DNA of 49,179 bases from JBCBAP01 sp038532435. GTDB taxonomy: Bacteria > Pseudomonadota > Alphaproteobacteria > Rhodobacterales > Rhodobacteraceae. Positions within the stretch are counted from its first letter, which is position 1. Each line of letters begins with the position of its first letter. Below are positions 25,051 through 33,438 of this stretch, piece after piece. The notes beneath the pieces were generated by a model that saw only the letters and a list, made by a program, of their open reading frames with translations, ran no database searches and was not told the origin of the DNA. The DNA lies in assembly GCA_038532435.1 (NCBI GenBank), contig JBCBAP010000023.1:1-49179 (forward strand). Direction: 5' to 3'. Both the position numbers and the translations under genes were made by a program.

Positions 25051-28000
25051 ATGCCCCAAAATGATCACATGACGCCCCGGCGGACGCTTGGGGAGGAGGG
25101 GTTCACCCCGAACCGAAAGGCCGACTTCGTCGAGCTGGGCATCACCACCTGCTTTTCGTTTCTGCGCGGTGCCTCGGATGCGGTGGACCTTGCAGCCACC
25201 GCCTGGGCGCAGGGCTACGACGCCATCGGGGTGGCCGATCTCAACACCATGGCCGGGGTGGTACGGATCCATGGGGAGGCGCTCAGAGCACAGATGCGCC
25301 CGGTCATCGGCTGCCGGATCGAACTCGTCACCGGGGAGGCGTTCCTCGCCTATCCGCGGGACCGCCAGGCCTATGGCCGCCTCTGCACCCTGCTCTCCAA
25401 GGGCAAGATGTCCACGCCCGACGGCGGCTGGCAGGAAAAGGGAGTCTGCCAGATCACCCTGCGCGACCTTGCACAGCACGCAGATGGCACCCAGCTCATC
25501 GCCCTGCCGGGGGAGGATCTCGACCGTTTCGAGGCCAACCTGAAACGCCTGATCGGGGCACTTCCCACGCTCCGGCACATCGCGGCGAGCTACCTATACC
25601 GCGGCGACGACCGGGCCCGGATCAACCGGCTCGACACGCTCGCCCGCAGCCACGGCCTTTCCATCCTCGCCACCAATGAGGTGCATTACCATGCGCCGGA
25701 GCGGCGGCCGCTGCAGGACGTGATGACCTGCATCCTGCACAAGACCACCATCCGGCAGGCGGGCTTCCTGCTCGATGCGAACGCGGAGCGGCACCTGAAA
25801 TCACCCGATGAGATGATCCGCCTTTTCGCCGACTGGCCTCACGCGATCCGGGCCGCCCGGCAGGTGGCGGATGCCTGCACCTTCGACCTGCGGGAACTCT
25901 CCTACGAATACCCCGAGGAAACCCTGCCCAGGGGCCGCACCCCCCAGGAATACCTCACCGAGCTTACCTGGAAGGGCGCGGCCGAGCATTACCCGGACGG
26001 CGTGCCGGACGAGACGCGCGCCGTGCTGGAAAAGGAGCTTGCCATGATCGGCAAGCTCAACATCGCCCAGTATTTCCTGACCATCCATGACGTGATCAAG
26101 TTCGCACGGAACGAGGTCGACCCGCCGATCCTGTGCCAGGGGCGGGGCTCTGCCGCGAACTCCGCTGTCTGCTACATGCTCGGCATCACCGCCGTGGACC
26201 CGGCCAAGCACGACCTCCTGTTCGAACGTTTCATCAGCGAGGAGCGCAAGGAGCCCCCGGACATCGACGTGGATTTCGAACACGAACGGCGGGAGCTGGT
26301 GATCCAGCACATCTACGAGAAATACGGGCGCGACCGGGCCGGGCTCTGCGCCACGGTCATCCACTACCGCCCGCGCATGGCGGTGCGGGAGGTGGGCAAG
26401 GTCATGGGCCTGTCGGAGGATGTCACCTCCGCCCTGGCCAAGACGATCTGGGGAAGCTGGGGCAAGGAGGTCGGCGTGCGGGAGGCCGAGGAGGCCGGGC
26501 TCGACCTCAAGGATCCCCTGATGGCCCGCACCATCAAGCTTGCGGATCAGATGATCGGCATGCCTCGGCATCTCGGCCAGCATGTGGGCGGCTTCATCCT
26601 GACCCAGAACAAGCTCACCGAGACCGTGCCCATCGGCAACGGCGCCATGGCCGACCGCAGCTTCATCGAATGGGACAAGGACGATATCGACGAGCTCGGC
26701 ATCCTGAAGGTGGATGTGCTGGCGCTCGGCATGCTCACCTGTGTGAAAAAGGCCTTCGACCTGATCGATGCCCATTACGGCATCCGCTACGACCTTGCCA
26801 GCGTGCCAAAGGAGGATTCGGCGGTCTATGACATGCTCTGCAAGGGGGACAGTCTGGGAACCTTCCAGGTGGAGAGCCGGGCGCAAATGAACATGTTGCC
26901 GCGGCTGAAACCGCGGGAGTTCTACGACCTCGTGATTCAGGTCGCCATCGTCCGCCCGGGCCCGATCCAGGGCGACATGGTTCATCCCTACCTCAGGCGG
27001 AGGAGCGGGAAGGAGGAGGTCGTCTACCCCAAGCCGGGGCCGGAGCATGATCCGGACGAACTCAAGCGCATTCTGGGGCGGACCAAGGGGGTTCCGATCT
27101 TCCAGGAACAGGCGATGAAGATCGCCATCGACGCCGCGAAGTTCAGCCCGGCGGAGGCGAACGAACTACGCAAGGCCATGGCGACCTTCCGCTCCCGCGG
27201 GACGATCGAACAGCTTCAGGGCAAGATGGTCGGGCGAATGGTCGAACGGGGCTATGATGCAGAATTTGCCCAGCGCTGTTTCGATCAGATCAAGGGGTTC
27301 GGCGAATACGGCTTTCCGGAGAGCCACGCGGCGAGCTTCGCGCTGCTCGTCTACATCTCAAGCTGGATCAAGTGCCATTACCCCGACGTGTTCTGCACAG
27401 CACTTCTCAACTCCCAGCCCATGGGCTTTTACGCCCCCGCGCAGATCGTACGCGATGCGCGGGAGCATGGGTGCGAGGTGCGTGCGGTGGACGTGAACCT
27501 CAGTGACTGGGACAACACGCTCGAGCCCTGCGGGCCCGGCAGCTTTGCGGTGCGTCTGGGGTTCCGGCAGGTGGATGGCGTCGCGGAAGTCACGGGCCGA
27601 CGCATCGTGGCACAACGGGACGCGCCCTACACGGATCTCAAGGATCTCAAGTCCCGCGCCCGAGTCGATGCGGGCACCATGCGAAAGCTCGCTGCGGCGG
27701 ATGCGTTCCGATCCATGGATCTCGACCGGCGGCAGGCCCTGTGGGACGCCCGCGCGCTCCGGGATGCCCCGAACCTTCCGCTGTTTCAGGAAGTCCGGGA
27801 CGACGGGGGGGAGCAACGCTTCACCCTGCCCGCCATGCCGGTCTGCGAGCATGTTGTGGCGGACTACCAGACCCTGCGCCTCTCGCTTAAGGCGCATCCG
27901 ATGTCGTTTCTCCGCCGCAGCATGACCCGCCAGGGCTACCGCCCCACGCAGGCGCTGGAAGAGATGCGCAACGGGCAGCAGGTGAAGCTTGCGGGTATCG

Positions 28001-28353
28001 TGCTGATCCGCCAGCGGCCCGGGAGTGCGAAGGGTGTGTGTTTCATCACCCTCGAAGACGAGACCGGCATCGCCAACCTCGTGGTCTGGCCGAAAGTGAT
28101 GGAGGCCTACCGCAAGGTCATCATGCAGGCGCGCCTCATCGATATCCGCGGCACCCTGCAGCGCAGCGAGGGGGTCATCCACGTGGTCGCCACCCATCTG
28201 GTGGACAGATCGGACGCGCTCGACGGGCTCGCCAACGACCCGGTGGACATGCCGCTCGCGCGCGCCGATGAAGTCCGCCGCCCGATTCCGAACGGCACGC
28301 ACCGCCATCCGCGCAATGTGCGGGTGATCCCGAAATCACGGGATTTTCACTAA
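25051..28353 (+). CDS. dnaE2: error-prone DNA polymerase III alpha subunit DnaE2
   Basis: 1100 residues from the ATG at 25051, which has GGAAG 7 bases upstream; a longer frame starts at 24997. The order is PHP domain (FVELGITTCFSFLRGASD at the start), polymerase palm with catalytic Asp404, Asp406 and probably Asp408 in PDIDVDF, fingers, tandem HhH (LKSRARVDAGTMRKLAAADAF spread over about 865-885) and an OB fold near 975-1050. It lacks the C-terminal tau-binding extension of DnaE1, and its length is right for DnaE2. It extends primers across lesions together with ImuA/ImuB and is the mutagenic polymerase of the LexA-controlled cassette. Confidence 0.95.
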   Translation: MPQNDHMTPRRTLGEEGFTPNRKADFVELGITTCFSFLRGASDAVDLAATAWAQGYDAIGVADLNTMAGVVRIHGEALRAQMRPVIGCRIELVTGEAFLAYPRDRQAYGRLCTLLSKGKMSTPDGGWQEKGVCQITLRDLAQHADGTQLIALPGEDLDRFEANLKRLIGALPTLRHIAASYLYRGDDRARINRLDTLARSHGLSILATNEVHYHAPERRPLQDVMTCILHKTTIRQAGFLLDANAERHLKSPDEMIRLFADWPHAIRAARQVADACTFDLRELSYEYPEETLPRGRTPQEYLTELTWKGAAEHYPDGVPDETRAVLEKELAMIGKLNIAQYFLTIHDVIKFARNEVDPPILCQGRGSAANSAVCYMLGITAVDPAKHDLLFERFISEERKEPPDIDVDFEHERRELVIQHIYEKYGRDRAGLCATVIHYRPRMAVREVGKVMGLSEDVTSALAKTIWGSWGKEVGVREAEEAGLDLKDPLMARTIKLADQMIGMPRHLGQHVGGFILTQNKLTETVPIGNGAMADRSFIEWDKDDIDELGILKVDVLALGMLTCVKKAFDLIDAHYGIRYDLASVPKEDSAVYDMLCKGDSLGTFQVESRAQMNMLPRLKPREFYDLVIQVAIVRPGPIQGDMVHPYLRRRSGKEEVVYPKPGPEHDPDELKRILGRTKGVPIFQEQAMKIAIDAAKFSPAEANELRKAMATFRSRGTIEQLQGKMVGRMVERGYDAEFAQRCFDQIKGFGEYGFPESHAASFALLVYISSWIKCHYPDVFCTALLNSQPMGFYAPAQIVRDAREHGCEVRAVDVNLSDWDNTLEPCGPGSFAVRLGFRQVDGVAEVTGRRIVAQRDAPYTDLKDLKSRARVDAGTMRKLAAADAFRSMDLDRRQALWDARALRDAPNLPLFQEVRDDGGEQRFTLPAMPVCEHVVADYQTLRLSLKAHPMSFLRRSMTRQGYRPTQALEEMRNGQQVKLAGIVLIRQRPGSAKGVCFITLEDETGIANLVVWPKVMEAYRKVIMQARLIDIRGTLQRSEGVIHVVATHLVDRSDALDGLANDPVDMPLARADEVRRPIPNGTHRHPRNVRVIPKSRDFH

Positions 28354-28362
28354 GAGAAAAGC

Positions 28363-28382
28363 TCACTTTTTAGTGACTTTTC
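28363..28382 (+). terminator. weak terminator-like hairpin after dnaE2
   Basis: TCACT-TTTT-AGTGA, 9 bases past the dnaE2 stop, followed by CTTTTC. The stem has only 5 bp, so termination would be weak. Confidence 0.4.
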
Positions 28383-28472
28383 AGTCATCCGATGTGACAA
28401 GCTGCAGAAGGGAACTGGAAACCTCCCGCGCATTTTCTGCCCTGAAGAGGCCTTGTGACGGAGTAGATCATT

Positions 28473-28490
28473 CCAGAGCATCTGCTCTGG
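28473..28490. repeat. perfect 8-bp inverted repeat
   Basis: CCAGAGCA-TC-TGCTCTGG, a near-closed palindrome within non-coding DNA downstream of dnaE2. It could be a protein-binding site or, with its 2-nt spacer, a cruciform-type repeat; it is too tightly closed to be an ideal RNA hairpin. No function assigned. Confidence 0.5.
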
Positions 28491-28833
28491 CCCGGATCCT
28501 ATTCTCGCGAAGGCAAACAGCGGCCACGCCCTCATCAAGAGGAATTAATCCGAGTGTCCACCCATCAGTCACCCGGTCTGCAAAACCAACATCAGGATCA
28601 CCATTCCCCCTACGGCGCCGGGCAGAGATCGGCTCCCACCCGCGAGTTCGGCAAACTCAACAGCACTCTGGTGGTACCAGGCTAGCAATTCCTCGCTTGT
28701 CAAAGTGGCCGACGACGGGATTGTCAGGACATCATTCCCGGACCAACTTGGGAGCCGTCACCACCCGAAAAACCCGTACTCAACACATCACCCACACGGC
28801 AGAAACATCATAAAAACAATATGAACAGGGTCG

Positions 28834-28922
28834 CCCAGAGCCGCCCTTGGCGCTCTCCCCTCAACGTGGTGCTGGGTAGAGGGAGCGCAGCTTTGGCGGC
28901 TCTGGGAAGATCCCATCTTCCC
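28834..28922. other. nested stem-loop cluster, candidate structured RNA
   Basis: Outer arms 28834-28845 and 28895-28906 pair perfectly over 12 bp; inside, GCGCTC near 28850 and GAGCGC-type sequence near 28883 can extend the stem. An adjoining hairpin, GGGAAGAT-CCC-ATCTTCCC (28904-28922), shares the right arm, so the two structures are mutually exclusive. On the minus strand it lies about 100 bp downstream of the small lipoprotein gene and is followed by T-rich DNA, so it may end that transcript. A regulatory RNA is the alternative. Confidence 0.45.
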
Positions 28923-29019
28923 CGCCGGAGCCTTGGTCGGAACGTGGCAGGTGCCGGGCGCACACCCGGCCTGCTACGGACCGACCAGTCAGCGGCGGCG
29001 GGGCCAGCGGCGATCAATC

Positions 29020-29154
29020 TCAGTCCGGATCGCCATGCGGGGCATGGCGTGCATCCCGCGCTTCACCGGGAGCTGCGGCGGGGGACGTCCAATCGACGCC
29101 CGCACAGGCTGCGGTGAACAGAAGGCCGAACAAAGCGATATATACGGTTTTCAA
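29020..29154 (-). CDS. small predicted lipoprotein, 44 residues
   Basis: Too short for routine gene finding but well supported. A TTG start at 29154 has an exceptional RBS, GGAGGAGGG, 6 bases upstream. The product begins MKTVYIALFGLLFTAACAG: a basic residue, a hydrophobic run and the lipobox FTAAC or TAAC with Cys17, exactly a lipoprotein signal. The mature part, about 28 residues, is short, polar and rich in Ala, Pro, His and Asp. It lies downstream of leuB on the same strand with a 113-bp gap. Function unknown; the size recalls entericidin-type or lysis-type lipoproteins, but I see no specific family match. Confidence 0.7.
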   Translation of the reverse strand: MKTVYIALFGLLFTAACAGVDWTSPAAAPGEARDARHAPHGDPD

Positions 29155-29236
29155 GGTAAACCCTCCTCCAGAAAGGAACGGCAGCTCGCCCGCCGTCCAC
29201 AGTCGGGAGATAGGTAACTGTATTACGCTTTACAAC

Positions 29237-29266
29237 CTGAGGAGCATGACCCCTCAGTCATTTTTT
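29237..29266 (+). terminator. intrinsic terminator pointing rightward, antisense to leuB exit
   Basis: Stem 29237-29244 with 29250-29257 (7 of 8 pairs), a 5-nt loop, then TCA and six T residues (29261-29266) on the plus strand. It would stop plus-strand transcripts before they enter leuB antisense. On the minus strand the same hairpin lies just after the leuB stop but has no T-run there. No plus-strand gene ends just before it. Confidence 0.6.
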
Positions 29267-29267
29267 G

Positions 29268-30374
29268 TCAAAGACCTTTATCTAAAGCGTCGAGGATGGC
29301 CGTGCCCATCTCGGACGTGGAGATCGGTGATCCACCGTCCGGACCCAAAAGATCGGCAGTCCGCGCCCCGTTCGCAAGGGCAACCTCAACCGCATCTTCG
29401 AGCCGCGTTGCCTCCTCGCCAAGGTCGTAGGAGTAGCGCAGTGCCATCGCAAAGCTCAAAATACAGGCGATCGGGTTTGCTTTTCCCTGCCCGGCAATGT
29501 CGGGCGCGGAGCCGTGCACGGGCTCGTAAAGTGCCTTGGGCCGTCCGTTAGCCATCGGCGCCCCGAGGCTTGCGGAGGGCAGCATGCCCAAAGACCCTGT
29601 CAACATCGCCGCCGCATCGGACAAAAGATCGCCGAACAGGTTGTCAGTCACGATCACGTCAAATTGCTTGGGCCAGCGGCAGAGCTGCATTGCACCGGCA
29701 TCCGCATACATGTGGGAAAGCTCCACGTCGGAATACTCCGCCTTATGCACCTCCTCGACGACCTGCCGCCAGAGAACGCCGCTTTCCATCACGTTCGCCT
29801 TCTCCATGGAGCAGACGCGGTTGTCCCGCCGGCGCGCAAGTTCGAAGGCGGAGCGGGCGACGCGGGCGATCTCGCTTTCCGTGTAGCGTTGGGTGTTGAT
29901 GCCCACCCGCTCGTTGCCCTCCTCGATGATCCCGCGAGGCTCGCCAAAATAGATGCCGGAGGTCAACTCGCGCACGATGACGATGTCGAGGCCGGCGACC
30001 ACATCCTTCTTCAGGGACGAAAAGTCGGCGAGTGCATCGAAGCATTGGGCCGGACGCAGGTTGGCGTAGAGATCCATCTCTTTGCGCAGGCGAAGCAGGC
30101 CACGCTCGGGCTTCACGGAGAAGTCGAGAACGTCATACTTCGGCCCGCCCACGGCGCCGAGCAGGACGGCATCCGCCTCCTGGGCCCGCGCCATCGTGTC
30201 ATCGTGCAGAGGGGTGCCGTGCGCATCATAGGCGCAGCCCCCAACGAGGTCCTCGCTCACGTCGAAGGCGAGGCCCCGCTTCTCCCCGAACCAGTCGATC
30301 ACACGACGCACTTCGGCCATGACTTCGGGGCCAATGCCGTCGCCAGGAAGGATGAGCAGGGTGGGGGTTGCCAT
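29268..30374 (-). CDS. leuB: 3-isopropylmalate dehydrogenase
   Basis: 368 residues from the ATG at 30374 (AGGA 8 bases upstream); a longer frame extends to 30437 but adds non-conserved sequence. MATPTLLILPGDGIGPEVM is the standard N-terminus, RLRKEMDLYANLRPAQ the substrate arginine region, and HGSAPDIAGQGKANP the NAD adenine-binding loop. The enzyme oxidatively decarboxylates 3-isopropylmalate to 2-oxoisocaproate in leucine synthesis, in the cytoplasm, with NAD and Mg/Mn. leuC and leuD lie about 4-6 kb away on the same strand, separated by unrelated genes. Confidence 0.97.
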   Translation of the reverse strand: MATPTLLILPGDGIGPEVMAEVRRVIDWFGEKRGLAFDVSEDLVGGCAYDAHGTPLHDDTMARAQEADAVLLGAVGGPKYDVLDFSVKPERGLLRLRKEMDLYANLRPAQCFDALADFSSLKKDVVAGLDIVIVRELTSGIYFGEPRGIIEEGNERVGINTQRYTESEIARVARSAFELARRRDNRVCSMEKANVMESGVLWRQVVEEVHKAEYSDVELSHMYADAGAMQLCRWPKQFDVIVTDNLFGDLLSDAAAMLTGSLGMLPSASLGAPMANGRPKALYEPVHGSAPDIAGQGKANPIACILSFAMALRYSYDLGEEATRLEDAVEVALANGARTADLLGPDGGSPISTSEMGTAILDALDKGL

Positions 30375-30433
30375 TGCGACGGTCCTCGCGCTTGTTTTCG
30401 TTTCGCTGTCGATATCCCGGCCCCTGCCCGAAT

Positions 30434-31330
30434 TCAAGCGAGGGTCCGCGCGATCCGGTCGGCAAGGAAATCGTAGACCCGGCGAATGCGTGGCGTGCGG
30501 TTGAGCGCCTCCGCGGCAGTCAACCAGACCGGAAGGCTCGGCACCTCCAGCGCATGCAGAATGCGCTCGACCCGCGGGTCGCTGTCACCGATCCGGGTCT
30601 GGGTCACGCCTATGCCACAGCCGGACGCCACGAGCTCCCAGTAGGTGACGTGGTTGTCGCACCGGATCGGAAAGTCCTCCCGCACCGCATCGAACCCCAT
30701 CTCCTGAAGCCCGATGAGGATGAGATCCGACCGGTCATACCCGACGAACAGGTTGGGATCGAACCGGTCCATGTGCGGGGTCAGACCGTTGCGCGTGAGA
30801 AACTCCGGTGTCGCATAGATGCCGATGGGCACTTCCCCGATATTTCGCGTGATGACATTGAGCTGCGTCGGGCGGTACATCCGCACGGCGATGTCCGCCT
30901 CCCGATAGAGGAGGTTGTCGGTGGAGTCGCTCGCGACAAGGTCGATCTGGACCTCCGGCAACGTCTCCCGCAACTCGGCAAGCAAGAGTGGCAGCGTCGC
31001 GGTGGCGAAAAGCACGCTCGCGGTTATCCGGACCGTGCCGGTCAGGTCCTGGTCCGCCCCCGCCGCAGCGAGGGTGAGGTCCCGGGCCGCAGCCGCCATC
31101 CGTTCCGCCGCCGGAAGCAGCCGCGCCCCCTCTTCCGTCAGCGACAGGCCCCGCGCCTGCCGAGTGAAGAGCGCAAAGCCGAGCCGATCCTCAAGCGCGC
31201 GGACCTGCCGCCCGACGGTCGGCTGGGTGGAGCCGAGCTGCCGCGCGGCGGCCGACAGAGAGCCGGTCTGCGCCACGGCGAGGAAGGTTTCGTAGAGGGT
31301 CCAGTAAGGCCGATCCATAAATTCATGCAT
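30434..31330 (-). CDS. LysR-family transcriptional regulator
   Basis: 298 residues. N-terminal winged helix-turn-helix (FLAVAQTGSLSAAARQLGSTQPTVGRQVRALE spread over residues 16-47) and a C-terminal LysR substrate domain that ends at about 290. Start ATG at 31330 has GAGG 5 bases upstream. It diverges from the SDR-family gene at 31415; a TTCAT-N9-ATGAA dyad (31322-31340) overlaps its start. LysR regulators usually control the divergent neighbour, so the SDR gene is the likely target. It precedes leuB by 59 bp, but leuB need not belong to its transcript. Confidence 0.9.
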   Translation of the reverse strand: MHEFMDRPYWTLYETFLAVAQTGSLSAAARQLGSTQPTVGRQVRALEDRLGFALFTRQARGLSLTEEGARLLPAAERMAAAARDLTLAAAGADQDLTGTVRITASVLFATATLPLLLAELRETLPEVQIDLVASDSTDNLLYREADIAVRMYRPTQLNVITRNIGEVPIGIYATPEFLTRNGLTPHMDRFDPNLFVGYDRSDLILIGLQEMGFDAVREDFPIRCDNHVTYWELVASGCGIGVTQTRIGDSDPRVERILHALEVPSLPVWLTAAEALNRTPRIRRVYDFLADRIARTLA

Positions 31331-31414
31331 ACCTCATGAACGATCAGGGGCAATAGCAGTTCAGCGATGTATGGATCACATAGGGTGCAGTACCACCACA
31401 CTCAGGAGATCCCG

Positions 31415-32359
31415 ATGAGCGGAACTGCATTGATCCTCGGCGCGTCCGGCCGTTTCGGCCGCCACGTCACCCAACGTTTCCGGCGCGAAGGCTGGACCGT
31501 GCGCGTGCTGCGGCGGCAGGGCGTCGCAAGGGCCGGGGAGGTCGTCGCCGACATCTTTGATGAGGCGCAGATGATCGCCGCCGCCGAAGGTGTGGACGTG
31601 ATCGTGAACGCGCTGAACCCCAAATACTCGGATTGGCCGACGGACACTCCCCGCTTCACCCGCACGATCATCACCGCGGCGGAGGCGCATGAGGCCACCG
31701 TCCTGATCGCCGGAAACGTCTATGTCTACGGGCCTTCCATGCCTCCTCTGCTGACGCCGAACACGCCGCACGATGCATCTGACGGGCCGGGCCGGATCCG
31801 CGTGAACATGGAGGCTGCTTACCGCGCGTCCTCCGCCCGAACGATCCTTCTGCGCGCAGGGGACTTCATCGACACGCAGGCGTCGGGCAACTGGTTCGAG
31901 AGCCACATCGCGAAGGATGTGGCGAAGGGAAGGTTCGCCTATCCCGGCCCCATGGACCTGCCCCATGCCTGGGCATTCCTTCCCGACATGGCCCGGGCGG
32001 CGGAGCTTCTGGCGCGACGGAGAGAGACGTTGCCCCGTTTCGCCGACATCCCCTTCCCTGGGTTCACACTGACGGGGGCAGAGCTTCAGGGAGCCGTGGA
32101 GGCAGCGCTCGGGCGATCCATGCGCCGCAGGTCGATCCCGTGGTTGTTGCTGCGGCTCATGGCGCTCACCTCCGTCGAGATGCGGGGCGTGATGAAGATG
32201 CGGTACCTCTGGAACACGCCGCACGCCCTCGACCATCGGGCCTTTGATGCGGTGCTGCCGGGTTTCGCTCACACTTCGGTCGTGGACGCGATTGCTCAGT
32301 CGATCGGGTCGCCCAATCCCGCTCAGTCGAAGGTGATGTCGACCCAGACGAGCCTGTGA
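31415..32359 (+). CDS. NAD(P)-binding SDR/epimerase-family protein
   Basis: 314 residues from the ATG at 31415, preceded by AGGAG; a frame from 31367 lies upstream of that RBS. The nucleotide-binding motif is GASGRFGRHV (residues about 8-17) and VYVYGPS near residue 108 takes the place of the YxxxK-type region of extended SDRs. GEVVADIFDEAQM and VIVNALNPKYSDWP are typical of NAD-dependent epimerase/dehydratase relatives. Substrate unknown. It is divergent from the LysR gene, and its last 37 bases overlap the end of the convergent phosphoesterase gene. Confidence 0.82.
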   Translation: MSGTALILGASGRFGRHVTQRFRREGWTVRVLRRQGVARAGEVVADIFDEAQMIAAAEGVDVIVNALNPKYSDWPTDTPRFTRTIITAAEAHEATVLIAGNVYVYGPSMPPLLTPNTPHDASDGPGRIRVNMEAAYRASSARTILLRAGDFIDTQASGNWFESHIAKDVAKGRFAYPGPMDLPHAWAFLPDMARAAELLARRRETLPRFADIPFPGFTLTGAELQGAVEAALGRSMRRRSIPWLLLRLMALTSVEMRGVMKMRYLWNTPHALDHRAFDAVLPGFAHTSVVDAIAQSIGSPNPAQSKVMSTQTSL

Positions 32360-33438
32360 TCGGAGGAAACCGGCCGCCCGTCGCCGATCCACGCATGGCC
32401 CGGCTCGCCCGGGGCGGGCCAGTAGACGCCGGACCCGGTGACGGTCAGCTCCCGCGACGGCAGCACGTAGTCGGCGCGCAGGTTGCCTGGGCCACGGCGG
32501 TCGTTCCAGTCCGCCGTGTCCTGGGCAGCAGGCCCCCTGTGGTCGTCGTTTACACCGCCCTGACGGGCAGCGGCAGCGACCGCGCCGTCGGAGACTGGCT
32601 CCGGATCCTGTAAGCGCGGATGGGAGAGCAGTGCGGCGAGCGCCCCGCGCCGCGAGTCTCCATCGAACGGATCCGCATTGAGATCCCCCAGCACCACGAG
32701 CGGGTTATCTGGTGGGCCCGCAACCTCCCCCGCATCGTCGCGCAGCGGCTCCCCGTCGAGGTACCTCACCCAGAGCAGGATCTCGTCATGATTGCGCCGC
32801 CCATTGAGGTCCTCCGGCCCGTCAAAGACCGGAGGAGTCGGATGGCTCGCAAGCAGGTGGAGCGGACCGGACGGGGTCTCAACCCGCGCGTCCCAGTGGC
32901 TCTTCGACGACAGCCGCAGCACCGGTTGAGCCTCCTCAGATACCGCCTCCAGGGGCATGAGCGATCCGGGCTGATCCCTCCACACCAGCGTGCGGAAGCT
33001 GCGTACCGAGGTGATCGGGTGGCGGCTCAGCAGTGCCATGCCGTATTGCCCGGGAAACCGTCCGTAGCCGAAGGCATCCTCTGGCCCCGTCGCGCTGCCG
33101 TCACCGTTAAGATCTAGCCCAGTGAGCAGTCCGGTGTTCGTGGCGCCCGCGTAGGCATGGGGCAGGTCGAGCCCCGCAGCCTTCAGTCGACCCTGAAACG
33201 CGGCAAGCGCGATGCCATCGAGGTCATGGTCGAACTCGTTGATGAGGATGATGTCGGGCGCAATCTCAGTGACGATGCCGATCACCGCGGCGACCTGGGG
33301 ATCGTCCCTGTTCTCGAGGGCGCGGATCAGCTGGCCGGGTGCGGAGCGCGACAGCGACGCGTTGAAGCTCGCAACCCTCAAACTCTCCGCCACGGCGGGG
33401 CTCGCGCCGATCCACAGGATCAGCGCCAGGCGCAGCAT
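32323..33438 (-). CDS. exported endonuclease/exonuclease/phosphatase (EEP) family protein
   Basis: 371 residues from the ATG at 33438, which overlaps the stop of the upstream membrane-protein gene (TGATG). The N-terminus MLRLALILWIGASPAVA is a signal peptide. The EEP (DNase I-like) fold is marked by SLRVASFNASL, NEFDHD, LGDLNADPFDGD and a final SDHRLVWVDI, which together provide the metal-binding Asn/Glu/Asp and catalytic His residues. It would act in the periplasm or outside the cell on phosphodiesters or nucleic acids; which one is not shown. LDLNGDGSATGPEDAF looks like an EF-hand-type calcium loop. Confidence 0.85.
   Translation of the reverse strand: MLRLALILWIGASPAVAESLRVASFNASLSRSAPGQLIRALENRDDPQVAAVIGIVTEIAPDIILINEFDHDLDGIALAAFQGRLKAAGLDLPHAYAGATNTGLLTGLDLNGDGSATGPEDAFGYGRFPGQYGMALLSRHPITSVRSFRTLVWRDQPGSLMPLEAVSEEAQPVLRLSSKSHWDARVETPSGPLHLLASHPTPPVFDGPEDLNGRRNHDEILLWVRYLDGEPLRDDAGEVAGPPDNPLVVLGDLNADPFDGDSRRGALAALLSHPRLQDPEPVSDGAVAAAARQGGVNDDHRGPAAQDTADWNDRRGPGNLRADYVLPSRELTVTGSGVYWPAPGEPGHAWIGDGRPVSSDHRLVWVDITFD

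Larger units (their letters stand above)
28383..29019. other. long non-coding region with inverted repeats
   Basis: About 640 bp with no convincing protein gene on either strand; open frames lack RBS and domain-like sequence. It contains an 8-bp/8-bp inverted repeat at 28473-28490, a large stem-loop cluster at 28834-28922 and another hairpin, GCCGGG-CGCACA-CCCGGC, near 28953-28970. AT-rich stretches at about 28800-28825 separate these. A small RNA gene or a decayed locus are both possible. Confidence 0.45.

Noticed and set aside
28373..28813. 146-codon plus-strand frame after dnaE2
   Set aside because: Ser/Thr/Arg-rich with no bias toward GC-ending codons, no RBS and no domain-like pattern.
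28808..29017. 69-codon minus-strand frame after the small lipoprotein gene
   Set aside because: It runs through strong hairpins, has no RBS and ends in a low-complexity hydrophobic tail.
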